Below are positions 9,852-19,286 of a DNA stretch of 56,807 bases, piece after piece; the first letter of the stretch is position 1; each line of letters starts with the position of its first letter. The stretch lies in contig SYHX01000073.1 in the NCBI GenBank assembly GCA_005799025.1, positions 1 through 56,807 on the forward strand, in the 5' to 3' direction. Source of the stretch: Bacteroidota bacterium. GTDB lineage: Bacteria; Bacteroidota; Bacteroidia; UBA7662. The position numbers and the translations under genes are program-made. The notes under the pieces are model-generated. The model saw only the letters and a list, made by a program, of their open reading frames with translations. It was not told the DNA's origin and made no database searches.

Positions 9852-11099
9852 ATGAACGATTTGAAATCATCTTTCTCGCTGTCCACCCCTTTTAGGGAAG
9901 AATTTCCTGAATTGACGGTCAAGGTTCATGGACATGATTTAGTTTATCTCGACAATGCATCCACCACCTTGAAACCTATGGCGGTTTTGGATGCGGAGCG
10001 AATCTTCTACACCAACTCCTACGCCAACGTGCACCGCGGTGTTCACTATTTGAGCCAATTGGCCACAGATGCCTACGAGGGTGCCCGACGTAAGGTGGCA
10101 AATTTCATTGTTGCTCATTCAGAAAACGAAATAATATTTACCAAAGGAACTACCGAGGCTATTAATCTTTTGGCCAACAGTTGGGGTAATTCATATATAC
10201 AATCAGGAGACGAAATCCTCGTCTCTGCGATGGAACATCACGCCAACCTGGTTCCTTGGCAAATGCTTTGCCAACGAAGCGGCGCAACCCTTCAAATTGT
10301 TCCTCTCAACGATGCAGGAGAATTGGATCTTGATGCCTTGGATCGTTTGCTTAGCCCACGAACCAAACTAGTAGCCATGGTCTGGGTCAGCAATATCCTC
10401 GGCACCATCAATCCGATCGAAGAAATTATTTCCAAGGCCCATCGCGTGGGCGCTAAGGTTTTGGTGGACGCTGCTCAGGCCATTGCCCATTGGGGCATCA
10501 ACGTTCAGAGCCTTAAAGCGGATTTCCTGTGTTTTTCGTCTCACAAAATGTTTGGGCCCACGGGAATCGGGGTACTCTATGGGCGTAGCGAACATTTAAG
10601 CCTCATGCCCCCGTGGCAAGGCGGTGGGGATATGATTCGTGAAGTGGAATATACAGAGGCAACCTACGCTGATCCTCCCTTACGTTTCGAAGCGGGAACC
10701 CCCCCAATTGCCCAAGCCGTGAGCCTAGGTGCAGCCATTGATTGCATCAACAAGTGGACATGGGAAGCGATGCAATCCCAAGAGGAGGAACTGTATACCC
10801 ATCTTCAAGAAGTTTTGGATAGCGTACCTGGCCTTCGTCGAATAGGATATGCGAAGAATAGGGTTGCCGTGCAGAGTTTTTTATTAGGAGATGCACACCC
10901 CTACGATGTAGGTATGCTGCTGGACTCCATGGGAATAGCCGTGAGAACAGGTCATCATTGCGGACAACCCCTGATGAAAAAATTGGGCATTCCAGGTACC
11001 GTTCGGGCCTCCCTCTCCATTTACAATACCCACCAAGAAATTGATCATTTGGGTCATAGCCTCCATAAAGTCGCTCGCATGCTCGGAATCACCCCATGA
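9852..11099 (+). CDS. sufS: Cysteine desulfurase SufS
   Basis: SufS is a PLP enzyme that takes sulfur from L-cysteine, releasing alanine and holding a persulfide for SufE. The 415 residues show the group II desulfurase pattern: AMEHHANLVPW near the PLP ring, the Schiff-base lysine Lys232 in SSHKMFGPTG, and active-site Cys370 in the short RTGHHCGQP loop that marks SufS rather than IscS. The stop codon overlaps the start of the SufE-SufT fusion (ATGA at 11096-11099), fitting direct sulfur hand-over between the products. Confidence 0.96.
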   Translation: MNDLKSSFSLSTPFREEFPELTVKVHGHDLVYLDNASTTLKPMAVLDAERIFYTNSYANVHRGVHYLSQLATDAYEGARRKVANFIVAHSENEIIFTKGTTEAINLLANSWGNSYIQSGDEILVSAMEHHANLVPWQMLCQRSGATLQIVPLNDAGELDLDALDRLLSPRTKLVAMVWVSNILGTINPIEEIISKAHRVGAKVLVDAAQAIAHWGINVQSLKADFLCFSSHKMFGPTGIGVLYGRSEHLSLMPPWQGGGDMIREVEYTEATYADPPLRFEAGTPPIAQAVSLGAAIDCINKWTWEAMQSQEEELYTHLQEVLDSVPGLRRIGYAKNRVAVQSFLLGDAHPYDVGMLLDSMGIAVRTGHHCGQPLMKKLGIPGTVRASLSIYNTHQEIDHLGHSLHKVARMLGITP

Positions 11100-11959
11100 A
11101 CATTATAGAAACACCCGCACAAATTCAGGACAACCTAGCCCTTGACTTTGAACTCCTCGAAAATTGGGAAGATCGTTACCAATATCTTTTGGAAATAGCC
11201 AAAGAATGCCCCCCACTTGCAGAAGCATTCAAGAATGATTCTTTGCTGATCAAAGGATGTCAATCCAAGGTATGGCTTAGGGCAACCTGCAATTCTGAAG
11301 GAGGTATGGAATTCGCCGCAGATTCAGATGCATTGTTGGTCAAAGGAATCATGACTCTTCTGCTCAAAGTCTTTCAGCATCAAAGCCCGGAAGCTATCTT
11401 GGAAACTCGCTTTGACCTTCACGAGCGTACCGGACTTCAACACCACCTGTCCCCGAATCGCGCCAACGGTTTGGGTGGAATGCTCGATCGTATTCGCCAA
11501 CTCGCGCTTTTGTATCGCCCTGTTCAAGAAAGCCTAGGAAAAATTTCACCCCAAGCGATTCCAGTAAATAATCAATTGGATTTCAACACACCTAAGAAAC
11601 TATCTGCAAAATCGAAAGAGCGCACTTCTTCACAGCCTAATAAATCCCCCACCTTTGTGGAGATCCAAGATGCAGTATTGAGCATTATCAAGACAATCTA
11701 CGACCCTGAAATCCCTGTGAACATCTACGACTTGGGGCTCATCTACAATATCGAAGTACAGCAAGGGGGTAAAGTGTTGGTCACCATGACTTTAACCTCA
11801 CCATCCTGCCCAGTGGCCGGAACCTTGCCCGGGGAGGTGGAGGACAAGATCCGCGGCGTTCACGGCGTGAACGAAGTGAAAGTAGAACTCACCTTTGATC
11901 CCCCCTGGTCCCAGGATTTGATGAGCGAAGAGGCGAAATTGGAGTTAGGGTTCTTGTAA
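11096..11959 (+). CDS. SufE-SufT fusion: sulfur acceptor plus DUF59 Fe-S maturation domain
   Basis: The 287-residue protein has two domains. Residues 1 to about 145 are SufE, the sulfur acceptor that stimulates SufS, with the active cysteine Cys55 in LIKGCQSKVW and the C-terminal NRANGLGGMLDRI pattern. A polar linker (about 146-183) follows. Residues about 184-287 are a DUF59/MIP18 domain of the SufT type, with DPEIPVNIYDLGLIY (203-217) and conserved Cys238 in TSPSCP. DUF59 proteins act in later Fe-S maturation. In the Bacteroidota suf operons I recall the two are adjacent separate genes; here the frame runs through without a break. The last codons lie three bases from the stop of a convergent gene. 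Confidence 0.92.
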   Translation: MNIIETPAQIQDNLALDFELLENWEDRYQYLLEIAKECPPLAEAFKNDSLLIKGCQSKVWLRATCNSEGGMEFAADSDALLVKGIMTLLLKVFQHQSPEAILETRFDLHERTGLQHHLSPNRANGLGGMLDRIRQLALLYRPVQESLGKISPQAIPVNNQLDFNTPKKLSAKSKERTSSQPNKSPTFVEIQDAVLSIIKTIYDPEIPVNIYDLGLIYNIEVQQGGKVLVTMTLTSPSCPVAGTLPGEVEDKIRGVHGVNEVKVELTFDPPWSQDLMSEEAKLELGFL

Positions 11960-11962
11960 GAA

Positions 11963-12943
11963 TTAATACCAAAAACGATTATAGACAACTATAGTGGTTG
12001 GCTTGCTTTTTACATGAGCAACAGCCACTTTAGCAGCCGCTCTAACAATTTCTTTCTTCAAGTCAGCAGTATTCTGCTGCTCCTGCATTTGATATTGCCA
12101 CTCTCTTTGATCGAGCTCTTTGATACGCTGCTTTATATCGTTTCGAATTTGACCTAAGAGATTCTTTGCATTGGTATAACAAGAAGAAAGTGGGTCAATT
12201 TGAATGAGTAAACGAGATGCCTCTTCTGCACCATTTTCATCCTGCTTTGCGCTCCAAATTGAACTCGCTTCGTTGTAAATCTTCTTACATTCATAATCGA
12301 TTTTACTACGATAAATTACTCCAGTCATGTCATTAGCTTTTTCGTAACAAACGGAGCTGACTTGTGGAATTGAGGAAAGCAAAGTCAGCCCTTCATCGTA
12401 TTCCGCTTTAGCGGTAAAGGCGTCTACGGCTTTAAGTATGAAATCACACTGGGAGTTGTAATATTCCAAAATTTTCTTCTTGCCCTCATTTATAAATGTT
12501 TCAAATTTAGGATTATCCGTTTTGATACTTTTTAGAGCAGACATGTAGGCTTTGGTTTCGTTCTCCCCTACTCCCTTGGAAGAAATGGAATAGGATGAAA
12601 ACAACTTACCGTCAACACCATCGCCTATAAAAAAAGAAACTTCCAAAACCAAAACATGCATTGCGGGGGCCGTACTCGTTATCGATTTATCCGTAACTGT
12701 AATCCTAGGCACTATTGAAAACCTTTTATTTAACCCATTATCTGCTACACCGTACTTTGAAACAATCTGGGAAAGCCGATTTTCTAGAGCAGATTGAACA
12801 ATAGGCGTTATCGGCTCTACTTGATCGGGAACGTGAACATTTAACGATATTCTGGCAAAATCATCAGGAGATTTTTCAACATTTTGAGAAAAACTAATAG
12901 ATGATAAGGCAAGTAAACATATCAAAAAGAGTATTTTTTTCAT
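11963..12943 (-). CDS. Exported protein of unknown function
   Basis: I do not recognise a named family. The 326-residue product starts with a clear signal peptide (KKILFLICLLALSSISFS, then Q). An N-terminal domain of about 130 residues looks like an alpha/beta fold with NRLSQIVSKYGV and RFSIVPRITVTDKS. The rest is mostly helical, with regularly spaced single cysteines, suggesting TPR-like repeats (about 165-260), then a glutamine-rich coiled segment (about 270-300) and an aromatic end, NRFWY. It is the last gene of a four-gene exported operon and is visibly richer in A/T than the suf genes it faces. Confidence 0.72.
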   Translation of the reverse strand: MKKILFLICLLALSSISFSQNVEKSPDDFARISLNVHVPDQVEPITPIVQSALENRLSQIVSKYGVADNGLNKRFSIVPRITVTDKSITSTAPAMHVLVLEVSFFIGDGVDGKLFSSYSISSKGVGENETKAYMSALKSIKTDNPKFETFINEGKKKILEYYNSQCDFILKAVDAFTAKAEYDEGLTLLSSIPQVSSVCYEKANDMTGVIYRSKIDYECKKIYNEASSIWSAKQDENGAEEASRLLIQIDPLSSCYTNAKNLLGQIRNDIKQRIKELDQREWQYQMQEQQNTADLKKEIVRAAAKVAVAHVKSKPTTIVVYNRFWY

Positions 12944-12960
12944 GCTTAAAATTGTTTTGA

Positions 12961-13926
12961 TTATTTTTCACCAATTACTAGTTGGGCTTGTCCTAGACCT
13001 TTAGTCATTAACTTGGATTCAATTTGATAAGTGTCTTCTAAGTATTTACGTAAGGTATTAGCCCAACTTCTAGCACTTAACGCCTTGCCTTTATCATCAA
13101 AAAACGGAATCCGAACATCCTTGAATAACATCATATTCTCAGTTGCATCAGCTAAATTAAAATTACCATCGACGGTATTACCACCAACCCATTTTTCAAT
13201 TAAAGTACTCAATTCATCATCCCCATAATCTTCCGTTTCAAGGTCTTTATCCCAAGAAGAAAATGTTTTAATCCTGAACTCAATCGCTCTTCCTTTGTCC
13301 AAAAGGTCATCAAAGTGTCCCTGTAAACGAGCCAAAAAATTGTCCATGTGAGCGCTAACCGCTTCTTCCAACAATACTGCTAATTCTGGGGTGTAGGATG
13401 CAGGCCCTGTACCAGTTGCAGAAGCTATTTCTTTACCTGTATAAGAGTCTAAGCCTTGAAGAGTAAATGTGACTGATCTAGCCATTCCATTCCGATTTAC
13501 TGTCCATGTTAGTTGAATTATAATATCCGCTTTGGCTGTTTTCATCAAACGATCCATAGGAGACTCACTAACTCCCGCTCCTGATTTATTTGTTAATAAT
13601 GCATCTTCTGCACTTTGAGCTTCAAGTTTTTTGAGTTCTTGCTCCAAATTGAGGGCCGGCATGGATCGACTAGCAAAAGCCTGATTAATCCCAGCAAGCA
13701 CTGATAATAAATCTGAACTATTTTGGAAGGCCCTTTTGTAGTTAGGAACGTCTCGAGATGTGCCCTGATCATCAAAAGACTCAATGAAGCCATTTTGAAT
13801 GCACCAATTGTCCGATGGCACCACCATGATTTCAGGATTCTTTCTGCGATCTTTAGGGGCGTCCTGTGCTGCCAAAAAGCTTGAAGCTACCGTAAAAAAC
13901 CAAAATGCAAGAGCTATTTTTTTCAT
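12961..13926 (-). CDS. DUF6175-like exported protein
   Basis: The 321-residue protein has a signal peptide ending in FLAAQ and resembles the DUF6175 family of Bacteroidota as I remember it: NPEIMVVPSDNWCIQNGF near the N-terminus, ESPMDRLMKTAKADIIIQLTW in the middle, then ATENMMLFKDVRIPFFDDKGK and the conserved end LMTKGLGQAQLVIGEK. No function is known to me. The repeated 'activate a named variable, list defects, combine' style of LPP20 or CsgG-like proteins is not obvious, but the lack of catalytic motifs suggests a structural or binding role. Spacing to neighbours is 11 and 17 bases, so it is in the middle of one operon. Confidence 0.75.
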   Translation of the reverse strand: MKKIALAFWFFTVASSFLAAQDAPKDRRKNPEIMVVPSDNWCIQNGFIESFDDQGTSRDVPNYKRAFQNSSDLLSVLAGINQAFASRSMPALNLEQELKKLEAQSAEDALLTNKSGAGVSESPMDRLMKTAKADIIIQLTWTVNRNGMARSVTFTLQGLDSYTGKEIASATGTGPASYTPELAVLLEEAVSAHMDNFLARLQGHFDDLLDKGRAIEFRIKTFSSWDKDLETEDYGDDELSTLIEKWVGGNTVDGNFNLADATENMMLFKDVRIPFFDDKGKALSARSWANTLRKYLEDTYQIESKLMTKGLGQAQLVIGEK

Positions 13927-13937
13927 GAGACAAATAA

Positions 13938-14435
13938 TTAGAGGCCTAGTTTCCTGATAATTCCATCTTGCTCCAATTGATTACGCAACAAATCGTAATT
14001 TACGATAACCAATATACCAACTTTGAACTCTTTTTTGTTAATTCGAACTAAATCTGGAGCCTCATCTGAGGCTTGTGTAACAAATTTCAAGTAAGATCCA
14101 CCATTAGCGAAGAAATTATTGAAATACTCTTGATTTTGTGATTCCGAGGTACTGCCACGCAACAGCGCCATTTGGCCAGGAACCCTCCCGTCTGCACTTG
14201 CAGGAATTCCTTTAAAAATAACTCCATGAACGGCATTGCGTTTTGCTAATTCTAAAGCATATGCAGTGTTTCGGCTGTACGACCAAATTTTAAAGGCCTT
14301 TGAGCCGGATTTGGAAGTAAATGTTGATTCGATGCTATAGCGCCAAACATTGGTGTAGATATCGATTTTCTTGGGTGCGCATCCATTCAACGTGGAAAGT
14401 AATGTTAGGAAACACAAAGCTAAAATCTTTTTCAT
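13938..14435 (-). CDS. Small lipoprotein of the four-gene exported operon
   Basis: The 165-residue product is a lipoprotein: KKILALCFLTLLSTLNGC gives a lipobox with acylated Cys19. The body has SGSKAFKIWSYSRNTAYALELAKRNAV, a pattern like the 'residue-rich helix after a strand' of LPP20-type lipoproteins, then GIPAS and a long segment ending in VGILVIVNYDLLRNQL. Function is unknown. It sits 8 bases after the large exported protein and 11 before the DUF6175 gene, which implies the products work together in the envelope. Confidence 0.72.
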   Translation of the reverse strand: MKKILALCFLTLLSTLNGCAPKKIDIYTNVWRYSIESTFTSKSGSKAFKIWSYSRNTAYALELAKRNAVHGVIFKGIPASADGRVPGQMALLRGSTSESQNQEYFNNFFANGGSYLKFVTQASDEAPDLVRINKKEFKVGILVIVNYDLLRNQLEQDGIIRKLGL

Positions 14436-14443
14436 GTTAAAAA

Positions 14444-15832
14444 TTATTTAATTAAGCGTAAGAAAGTTCCATTTTTGACACTACCCTTGAATTCGGTGAA
14501 TTCACTTTGGACAAGATCAGTTCCGTCGTCATTTTTTGGCTTTTCTCCAGCATTGTATCGGTTGTCCCAAACTTTTCCTTTAACAACTTTAACCGTTGAA
14601 ACCCTTTTGAACAAAATATTACCAGTCCCAGACTCTTCCTGCAATTCCAAAACCTCAAATTTCTCGCCTCCCTCCAAGCCTTCTTTCATGCCTATTTCGG
14701 CTGTAAGAGGCTCTTTAGATCGAATTTTAACCAACGGCTTAAACACGTCATTTTCTTTCTGCAACTTAGCAAATGCGTTGTCGATGTTACGTACCAAAAC
14801 TTTATCAATAATCTGCTCGATTGTTTTGCCTTCGGCAAACAAAAAGATACTGCTGTTGACTTGATTATTCACGAATTCCATTTTAAACACAGAATCACCG
14901 GACAGAAAACTAATTTGCGACGGAGTCAACGTGGCTTTTTCTCCCTTTAATAAAGATCCGATTTGTCCGTCATTTAAGGATAATTTTTCATTGAAATAGG
15001 CCTTGATTGAGTCATTCCACGCAATTTTGTATAACCACGTTTTGCTGGTTAGCGTATAGCCATCCTTCGTTTTTTGGTAGAGTAATTCTGCGGCTTTTCG
15101 ACTTACTTCCTTGATCATTTCCTGCTGTTTTGACATATTGATGCTCAAAATAGCGGCATCGCGAACAAGCTTTGCGAAGGGCTCATTCTCAATGAAATTC
15201 AACTTAGTGAAGGTGACAAATGTATTGGATATTAGCTGGTCAATGAGCGCAGGATTCATGATCGCATTGAGCTTATTCACTGCGATTTCTGATTGCCGGA
15301 TATCAGAATTCGTGGCATTGTAATTTGTCCTTTTCTTGAAAATATCAAACGATAGGGCCTTAGATTCCAAATTAAAGTCATGCCACCTTTGAAGTAATAA
15401 ATTCGGGAAAAAGTCAGTTTTCATTGCCTTCTTGATTCTCATGTCAACCTCCTCCCTCTCATCGGGGAGTCCAAACGCAATGGAACTGTCGGCAGCCAAA
15501 TATCGTAAACCCTTATTCTGGGCGCGGGCCTTAATCAACTTAAATTCCGAAAGTGTGTCTTTTAGGTAACCCATTTCTTTTAGTTCAAGATCCGACAAAT
15601 GAAACTTCGCTAGATTAATTGTAGGATAATCTATACCATGTTTATCATATTTATCGGGGAATGGATACCCATTCCAAGATTTAATTACAGCATCTTTCTG
15701 GGGGAATGATTCTGACTCGATTAGAATCGTTTGCAAGCTGCTGCGGAAATATAAATCATTTAACTTGCCTTGACTCATTGCATTGAAAGACCAAAAGGTG
15801 ATTCCGATGAATAATATTATTTTTTGGTTCAT
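14444..15832 (-). CDS. Exported protein of unknown function, first gene of its operon
   Basis: The ATG at 15832 starts a good signal peptide (NQKIILFIGITFWSFNAMSQ); a longer in-frame start at 15925 would put 31 non-signal residues in front and lies upstream of the -10 box. The mature part (about 440 residues) is mainly helical in its first two thirds. The C-terminal about 110 residues look like a small beta domain (EIGMKEGLEGGEKFEVLEL, then RVSTVKVVKGKVWDNRYN and GTFLRLIK), a pattern I recall from other Bacteroidota exported proteins without assigned function. It heads the operon whose later genes are a lipoprotein, a DUF6175 protein and another exported protein. Confidence 0.7.
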   Translation of the reverse strand: MNQKIILFIGITFWSFNAMSQGKLNDLYFRSSLQTILIESESFPQKDAVIKSWNGYPFPDKYDKHGIDYPTINLAKFHLSDLELKEMGYLKDTLSEFKLIKARAQNKGLRYLAADSSIAFGLPDEREEVDMRIKKAMKTDFFPNLLLQRWHDFNLESKALSFDIFKKRTNYNATNSDIRQSEIAVNKLNAIMNPALIDQLISNTFVTFTKLNFIENEPFAKLVRDAAILSINMSKQQEMIKEVSRKAAELLYQKTKDGYTLTSKTWLYKIAWNDSIKAYFNEKLSLNDGQIGSLLKGEKATLTPSQISFLSGDSVFKMEFVNNQVNSSIFLFAEGKTIEQIIDKVLVRNIDNAFAKLQKENDVFKPLVKIRSKEPLTAEIGMKEGLEGGEKFEVLELQEESGTGNILFKRVSTVKVVKGKVWDNRYNAGEKPKNDDGTDLVQSEFTEFKGSVKNGTFLRLIK

Positions 15833-15848
15833 GGGGATGTTTTTTTTA

Positions 15849-15856
15849 CAAAAATA
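15849..15856 (-). promoter_or_regulatory. -10 box of the four-gene exported operon
   Basis: The minus strand reads TATTTTTG, matching TAnnTTTG, 16 bases before the ATG at 15832. The surroundings are A/T-rich, so chance is a concern, and no -33 TTTG is seen at 19-20 bp. Confidence 0.4.
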
Positions 15857-15933
15857 AATTGAATTTTGAATTATGCATCTATTTGTTGTGTTTTTATTAG
15901 CTGACAATTTTCGATATATCACCACCTAAAAGG

Positions 15934-16962
15934 TCAGAAATCCCTATTGATTAGCGAAACACAATAACCATATAAAATAGAACGGTAATGATTATGAGCA
16001 AAATTTTGTTCAAAAATGAGTTTATGAATGGCTTTGAGGTAATTTGACTTGAATTCAAAAGCCAATTGAGTCACTCCAATTTGATCGTATACCATAACTA
16101 TAGACTTGACCAGCTCATGGTTAATTTCTAACCCTGTTCCATCAAGACGTTTAATTTCAGAAAATCTCTGCGAGAGAAGCTGTTTCTGGACAGAATTCGA
16201 ATGTTCCCATGCCAAAACCCTCAAAAAATTAAATTTGCAGGCTTTGATGTCTCCTGCGATCTGTTTGCCGAACCGCCCTGGATCACCATATACGTCTAGC
16301 CAATCATCCTGCACTTGAAAAGCCAACCCAGTAAGATAACCCACCTTAAACATGGCCTGGCTATCGACAGCCGAAGCACCGCCCATCATCGACCCAATCT
16401 TGAGCGAAGAGCCCAAGAGCACCGCTGTTTTGAGGCCAATCATTTCACTGTACTCACTTAGACCGACTTCTTCCCTGCCCTGGAAATCCATATCCAATTG
16501 CTGACCTTGGCAGACCTGCAAAGCAACCCGGTTGAATTCGTTTAACAGATCCGGCAGCAGTTCAGGTTTTGCCTGTACCATCCGGCTGTAGGCCTCGATG
16601 AGAAGAGCATCGCCAGAAAGTATCGCTGCATTCAAGCCATAACGAAGATGAACCGTGGACTGATTCCTTCGAAGCGGCGATTCATCCATAATATCATCAT
16701 GCAGCAAGGTGAAATTATGAAACAATTCCAAGGCCAAGGCTTGGGGCAATGCTGATTGAGCTACCCCCCCTGCCATTTCACAAGCCATCAAACAAAGAGC
16801 GGGGCGCAGTCTTTTGCCTCCCAAACCCATGAAATAATCCATAGGGGCATATAACCCTGTAGGTTGCGCCACGGACCAATCCAGCTCCTTCAACCCATAA
16901 TCCACTAGAGAACGGAAACGGTCTAAATCCAATGTGATCGCTTGTTTATTAGTGTGGGACAT
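15934..16962 (-). CDS. Polyprenyl synthetase (short-chain, FPP/GGPP type)
   Basis: This trans-isoprenyl diphosphate synthase condenses isopentenyl diphosphate with an allylic diphosphate. The 342 residues show GGKRLRPAL (about 49-57), the first aspartate-rich motif in LLHDDIMDESPLRR and the second in QVQDDWLDVYGD. A phenylalanine five residues before the first motif usually limits product length, so C15-C20 (farnesyl or geranylgeranyl diphosphate) is more likely than a quinone side chain; that is inference. It follows rnr by 26 bases and is the last gene of that operon. A slightly unusual C-terminus is richer in aromatic and histidine residues. Confidence 0.9.
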   Translation of the reverse strand: MSHTNKQAITLDLDRFRSLVDYGLKELDWSVAQPTGLYAPMDYFMGLGGKRLRPALCLMACEMAGGVAQSALPQALALELFHNFTLLHDDIMDESPLRRNQSTVHLRYGLNAAILSGDALLIEAYSRMVQAKPELLPDLLNEFNRVALQVCQGQQLDMDFQGREEVGLSEYSEMIGLKTAVLLGSSLKIGSMMGGASAVDSQAMFKVGYLTGLAFQVQDDWLDVYGDPGRFGKQIAGDIKACKFNFLRVLAWEHSNSVQKQLLSQRFSEIKRLDGTGLEINHELVKSIVMVYDQIGVTQLAFEFKSNYLKAIHKLIFEQNFAHNHYRSILYGYCVSLINRDF

Positions 16963-16988
16963 ATCATAAAATTAAAGATTAACCAAGC

Positions 16989-19286
16989 TCAACGCTTCAA
17001 GGCGAAAGGTTGGTACCGAAATTCAAGACGCCTATACCGAAGATCAAGGCGAGCAATACGGACCTGCAGCCTTTGCCCTGGGGCCAAACGACTATTTCGC
17101 AAGGAACCGACCAACGCCATTTCTTCTGCATCGAAATAAAAGCGATCATAATCCAAAGAAGACAACGGCAAAAGACCGTCGCAGCGGTTGTAATCCAAGG
17201 TCACCCAAACACCTTGCTCCCCAATCGAAGTGATCATGCCTTCCCAGATTTGATCTTCTTTGCCTTGCAGCATCTGAAGCTGTTTGAAACGAACCGCAGC
17301 CCTTTCGGCCATGGCAGCGGCCCTTTCCTTTTCGCTATCGTATTTGCACAAGCGTTCAAGCTCAGTCTCGTTGTAGGACTGGGAGTGGGTGCTCATAGAC
17401 CCATCCAGATTAGCGAGCAAACGATGCACCAATAAATCAGGGTATCGACGGATAGGGGAAGTGAAATGGGTATAATGAGAAAAGGACAAGCCGTAATGTC
17501 CAATGTTACGGGTCGTATAGATGGCCTTGGCCATGGAACGAATCGCCATTTGTTGCAAGATTTCCGATTCGGGTTTGCCTTCTGACTCTTCGATAAGACG
17601 ATTTAAGGAGGCTGCGATTTGACTACGACTTTGGAATGACAAGGTATAACCCATAAATTCGGCAAAATCAGCTAATTTGCGCAGGCGCTCCGGATCGGGA
17701 AAATCATGGACGCGGTAGACGGAAGCAGGCAAAAGCCGGTCATTCACCGCCTTGGTCAAATGTTCGGCAACAGCCCTGTTCGCCGTGAGCATCCAGTCTT
17801 CTATCAACATGTGAGCCGGTTTTCGCTCTTTGACCCAGACCTCGGTAGGGAATCCTTTGTGGTCCAAATGAAAACGGATTTCTTCGGTTTCAAATCCAAT
17901 AGAGCCTGATTCAAAACGCCGCTGACGCATCTTGGTGGCCATTTGATTCAGTAATTTCAATTCTTCGGCCCAATCCCCTTGGCCCGTGTCCAGCACTGTT
18001 TGGGCATCTTCGTAGGAAAATCGCCGAAGTGAGCGAATGCAAGTGCGGCCAATCCATGTCGAATAAATTCGACCCTCATCATCCACCTCAAAGACTGAAG
18101 AGTAGCATAGTTTGTCTTCGTTCGGACGCAGGGAACATACAATGTTGGATAAATTTTCGGGCAACATCGGTAACACTTGATGCACCATATACACCGAAGT
18201 CGCCCGAGATGCCGCTTCACGATCCAGTTCCGTCCCATTCCTAACATAGTATGAAACATCGGCTATATGAACCCCAATCTCCCAGCGACCCTCATCCAAC
18301 GGGCGAATAGATAAGGCGTCATCAAAATCCTTAGCATCCTGCGGATCGATGGTCATGGTGGGAACCCCTCGAAAATCCCTTCTACCTTTCAGATCCTCAG
18401 GGGAAAGGAACTGGCCAGATTGGCTGGCTTGACGCAAAGCTTCGGCTCCAAAATGCAAGGAAAATCCAAATTCCACACCAATGGCTGCCATCTCAGTAAA
18501 ATGTTCTCCAGGGCTACCCAGCCATTCGACAAGCTCAACCCTGGGCCATGGAGAGGATTCCGGCCAATCCAACCACGTACCCACCGCTTTGAGACCTTCG
18601 GCTTGATCCCAAGCAAGGGCTTTCCCTTCCAAAGGTTTAGCAGGCGGCAGAAGTTCCAGCCCGCCCTGAAACCCTTTGAGATCCGGCTCCAAAAAATAGC
18701 GTTGGCCTTTGCGACGAACCTTGCCCACAAAATGCGTTCGATAGCGCTCTTCGACCTGCAAAACTGCCGCTCTGTCTTTTCCATAACCCATCAAACGAGA
18801 AGATCCCTGACGTCGACCCCTGCCTTTGCCGGAGGAAAATGCAGCCAATGGAATTATGCGGACCAGATCCCCCGGAAGGGCTCGCCGTAAATGTTCCGGC
18901 GCTACCATCCAATCGGCATCGCTGTCCACTGCCCTTGCAAAGGCCAAACCCCCATGAGTAAATTCCATCCTCGCAAGAATTCCCTCCCCTTGACGTTCGA
19001 TATTGGATTTGCCATGAGCATGGGCAGTACGGGAATTCGATTTAATGGTCAGGCGGAGCAGTTGGTCTTGCTGGCGGTTGAGGATTTTCTGTGCCACCAA
19101 TTTGTCCAGGGCCTGGCCCATCACTTTCAATTCAAAGGGGTCGGTAATTCTCAAGGCATCCGTCAAATCATGCTCGCTTACCGAGGATGATTCTGAAAGA
19201 TCGCGTCCACGGAACCAGCGCAGAATAACATCAGATTGACGATTAATTTGTTCGCGAAGGCTAAGACGCTTGGGGGATTTGGACAC
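16989..19286 (-). CDS. rnr: Ribonuclease R (3'-5' exoribonuclease)
   Basis: RNase R degrades structured RNA 3' to 5' and acts in mRNA and rRNA turnover. The 765-residue protein has N-terminal cold-shock/OB segments (about 70-230), the RNB catalytic domain with the metal-binding TIDPQDAKDFDDAL motif (about 315-328), IGVHIADVSYYV, and HYGLSFSHYTHFTSPIRRY with the conserved RYxD end, and a C-terminal S1 domain (about 660-745). Its start lies 26 bases inside the end of the ABC gene, so translation is probably coupled. An exonuclease of the DEDDh type is encoded two genes further upstream. Confidence 0.96.
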   Translation of the reverse strand: MSKSPKRLSLREQINRQSDVILRWFRGRDLSESSSVSEHDLTDALRITDPFELKVMGQALDKLVAQKILNRQQDQLLRLTIKSNSRTAHAHGKSNIERQGEGILARMEFTHGGLAFARAVDSDADWMVAPEHLRRALPGDLVRIIPLAAFSSGKGRGRRQGSSRLMGYGKDRAAVLQVEERYRTHFVGKVRRKGQRYFLEPDLKGFQGGLELLPPAKPLEGKALAWDQAEGLKAVGTWLDWPESSPWPRVELVEWLGSPGEHFTEMAAIGVEFGFSLHFGAEALRQASQSGQFLSPEDLKGRRDFRGVPTMTIDPQDAKDFDDALSIRPLDEGRWEIGVHIADVSYYVRNGTELDREAASRATSVYMVHQVLPMLPENLSNIVCSLRPNEDKLCYSSVFEVDDEGRIYSTWIGRTCIRSLRRFSYEDAQTVLDTGQGDWAEELKLLNQMATKMRQRRFESGSIGFETEEIRFHLDHKGFPTEVWVKERKPAHMLIEDWMLTANRAVAEHLTKAVNDRLLPASVYRVHDFPDPERLRKLADFAEFMGYTLSFQSRSQIAASLNRLIEESEGKPESEILQQMAIRSMAKAIYTTRNIGHYGLSFSHYTHFTSPIRRYPDLLVHRLLANLDGSMSTHSQSYNETELERLCKYDSEKERAAAMAERAAVRFKQLQMLQGKEDQIWEGMITSIGEQGVWVTLDYNRCDGLLPLSSLDYDRFYFDAEEMALVGSLRNSRLAPGQRLQVRIARLDLRYRRLEFRYQPFALKR

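Noticed and set aside
18420..18890. Open frame of about 156 codons antisense to rnr.
   Set aside because: It mirrors the codon pattern of rnr, has no family-like sequence and no promoter or ribosome site. Similar antisense frames within clpC, the GlmU-like gene and the persulfide dioxygenase were rejected for the same reason.
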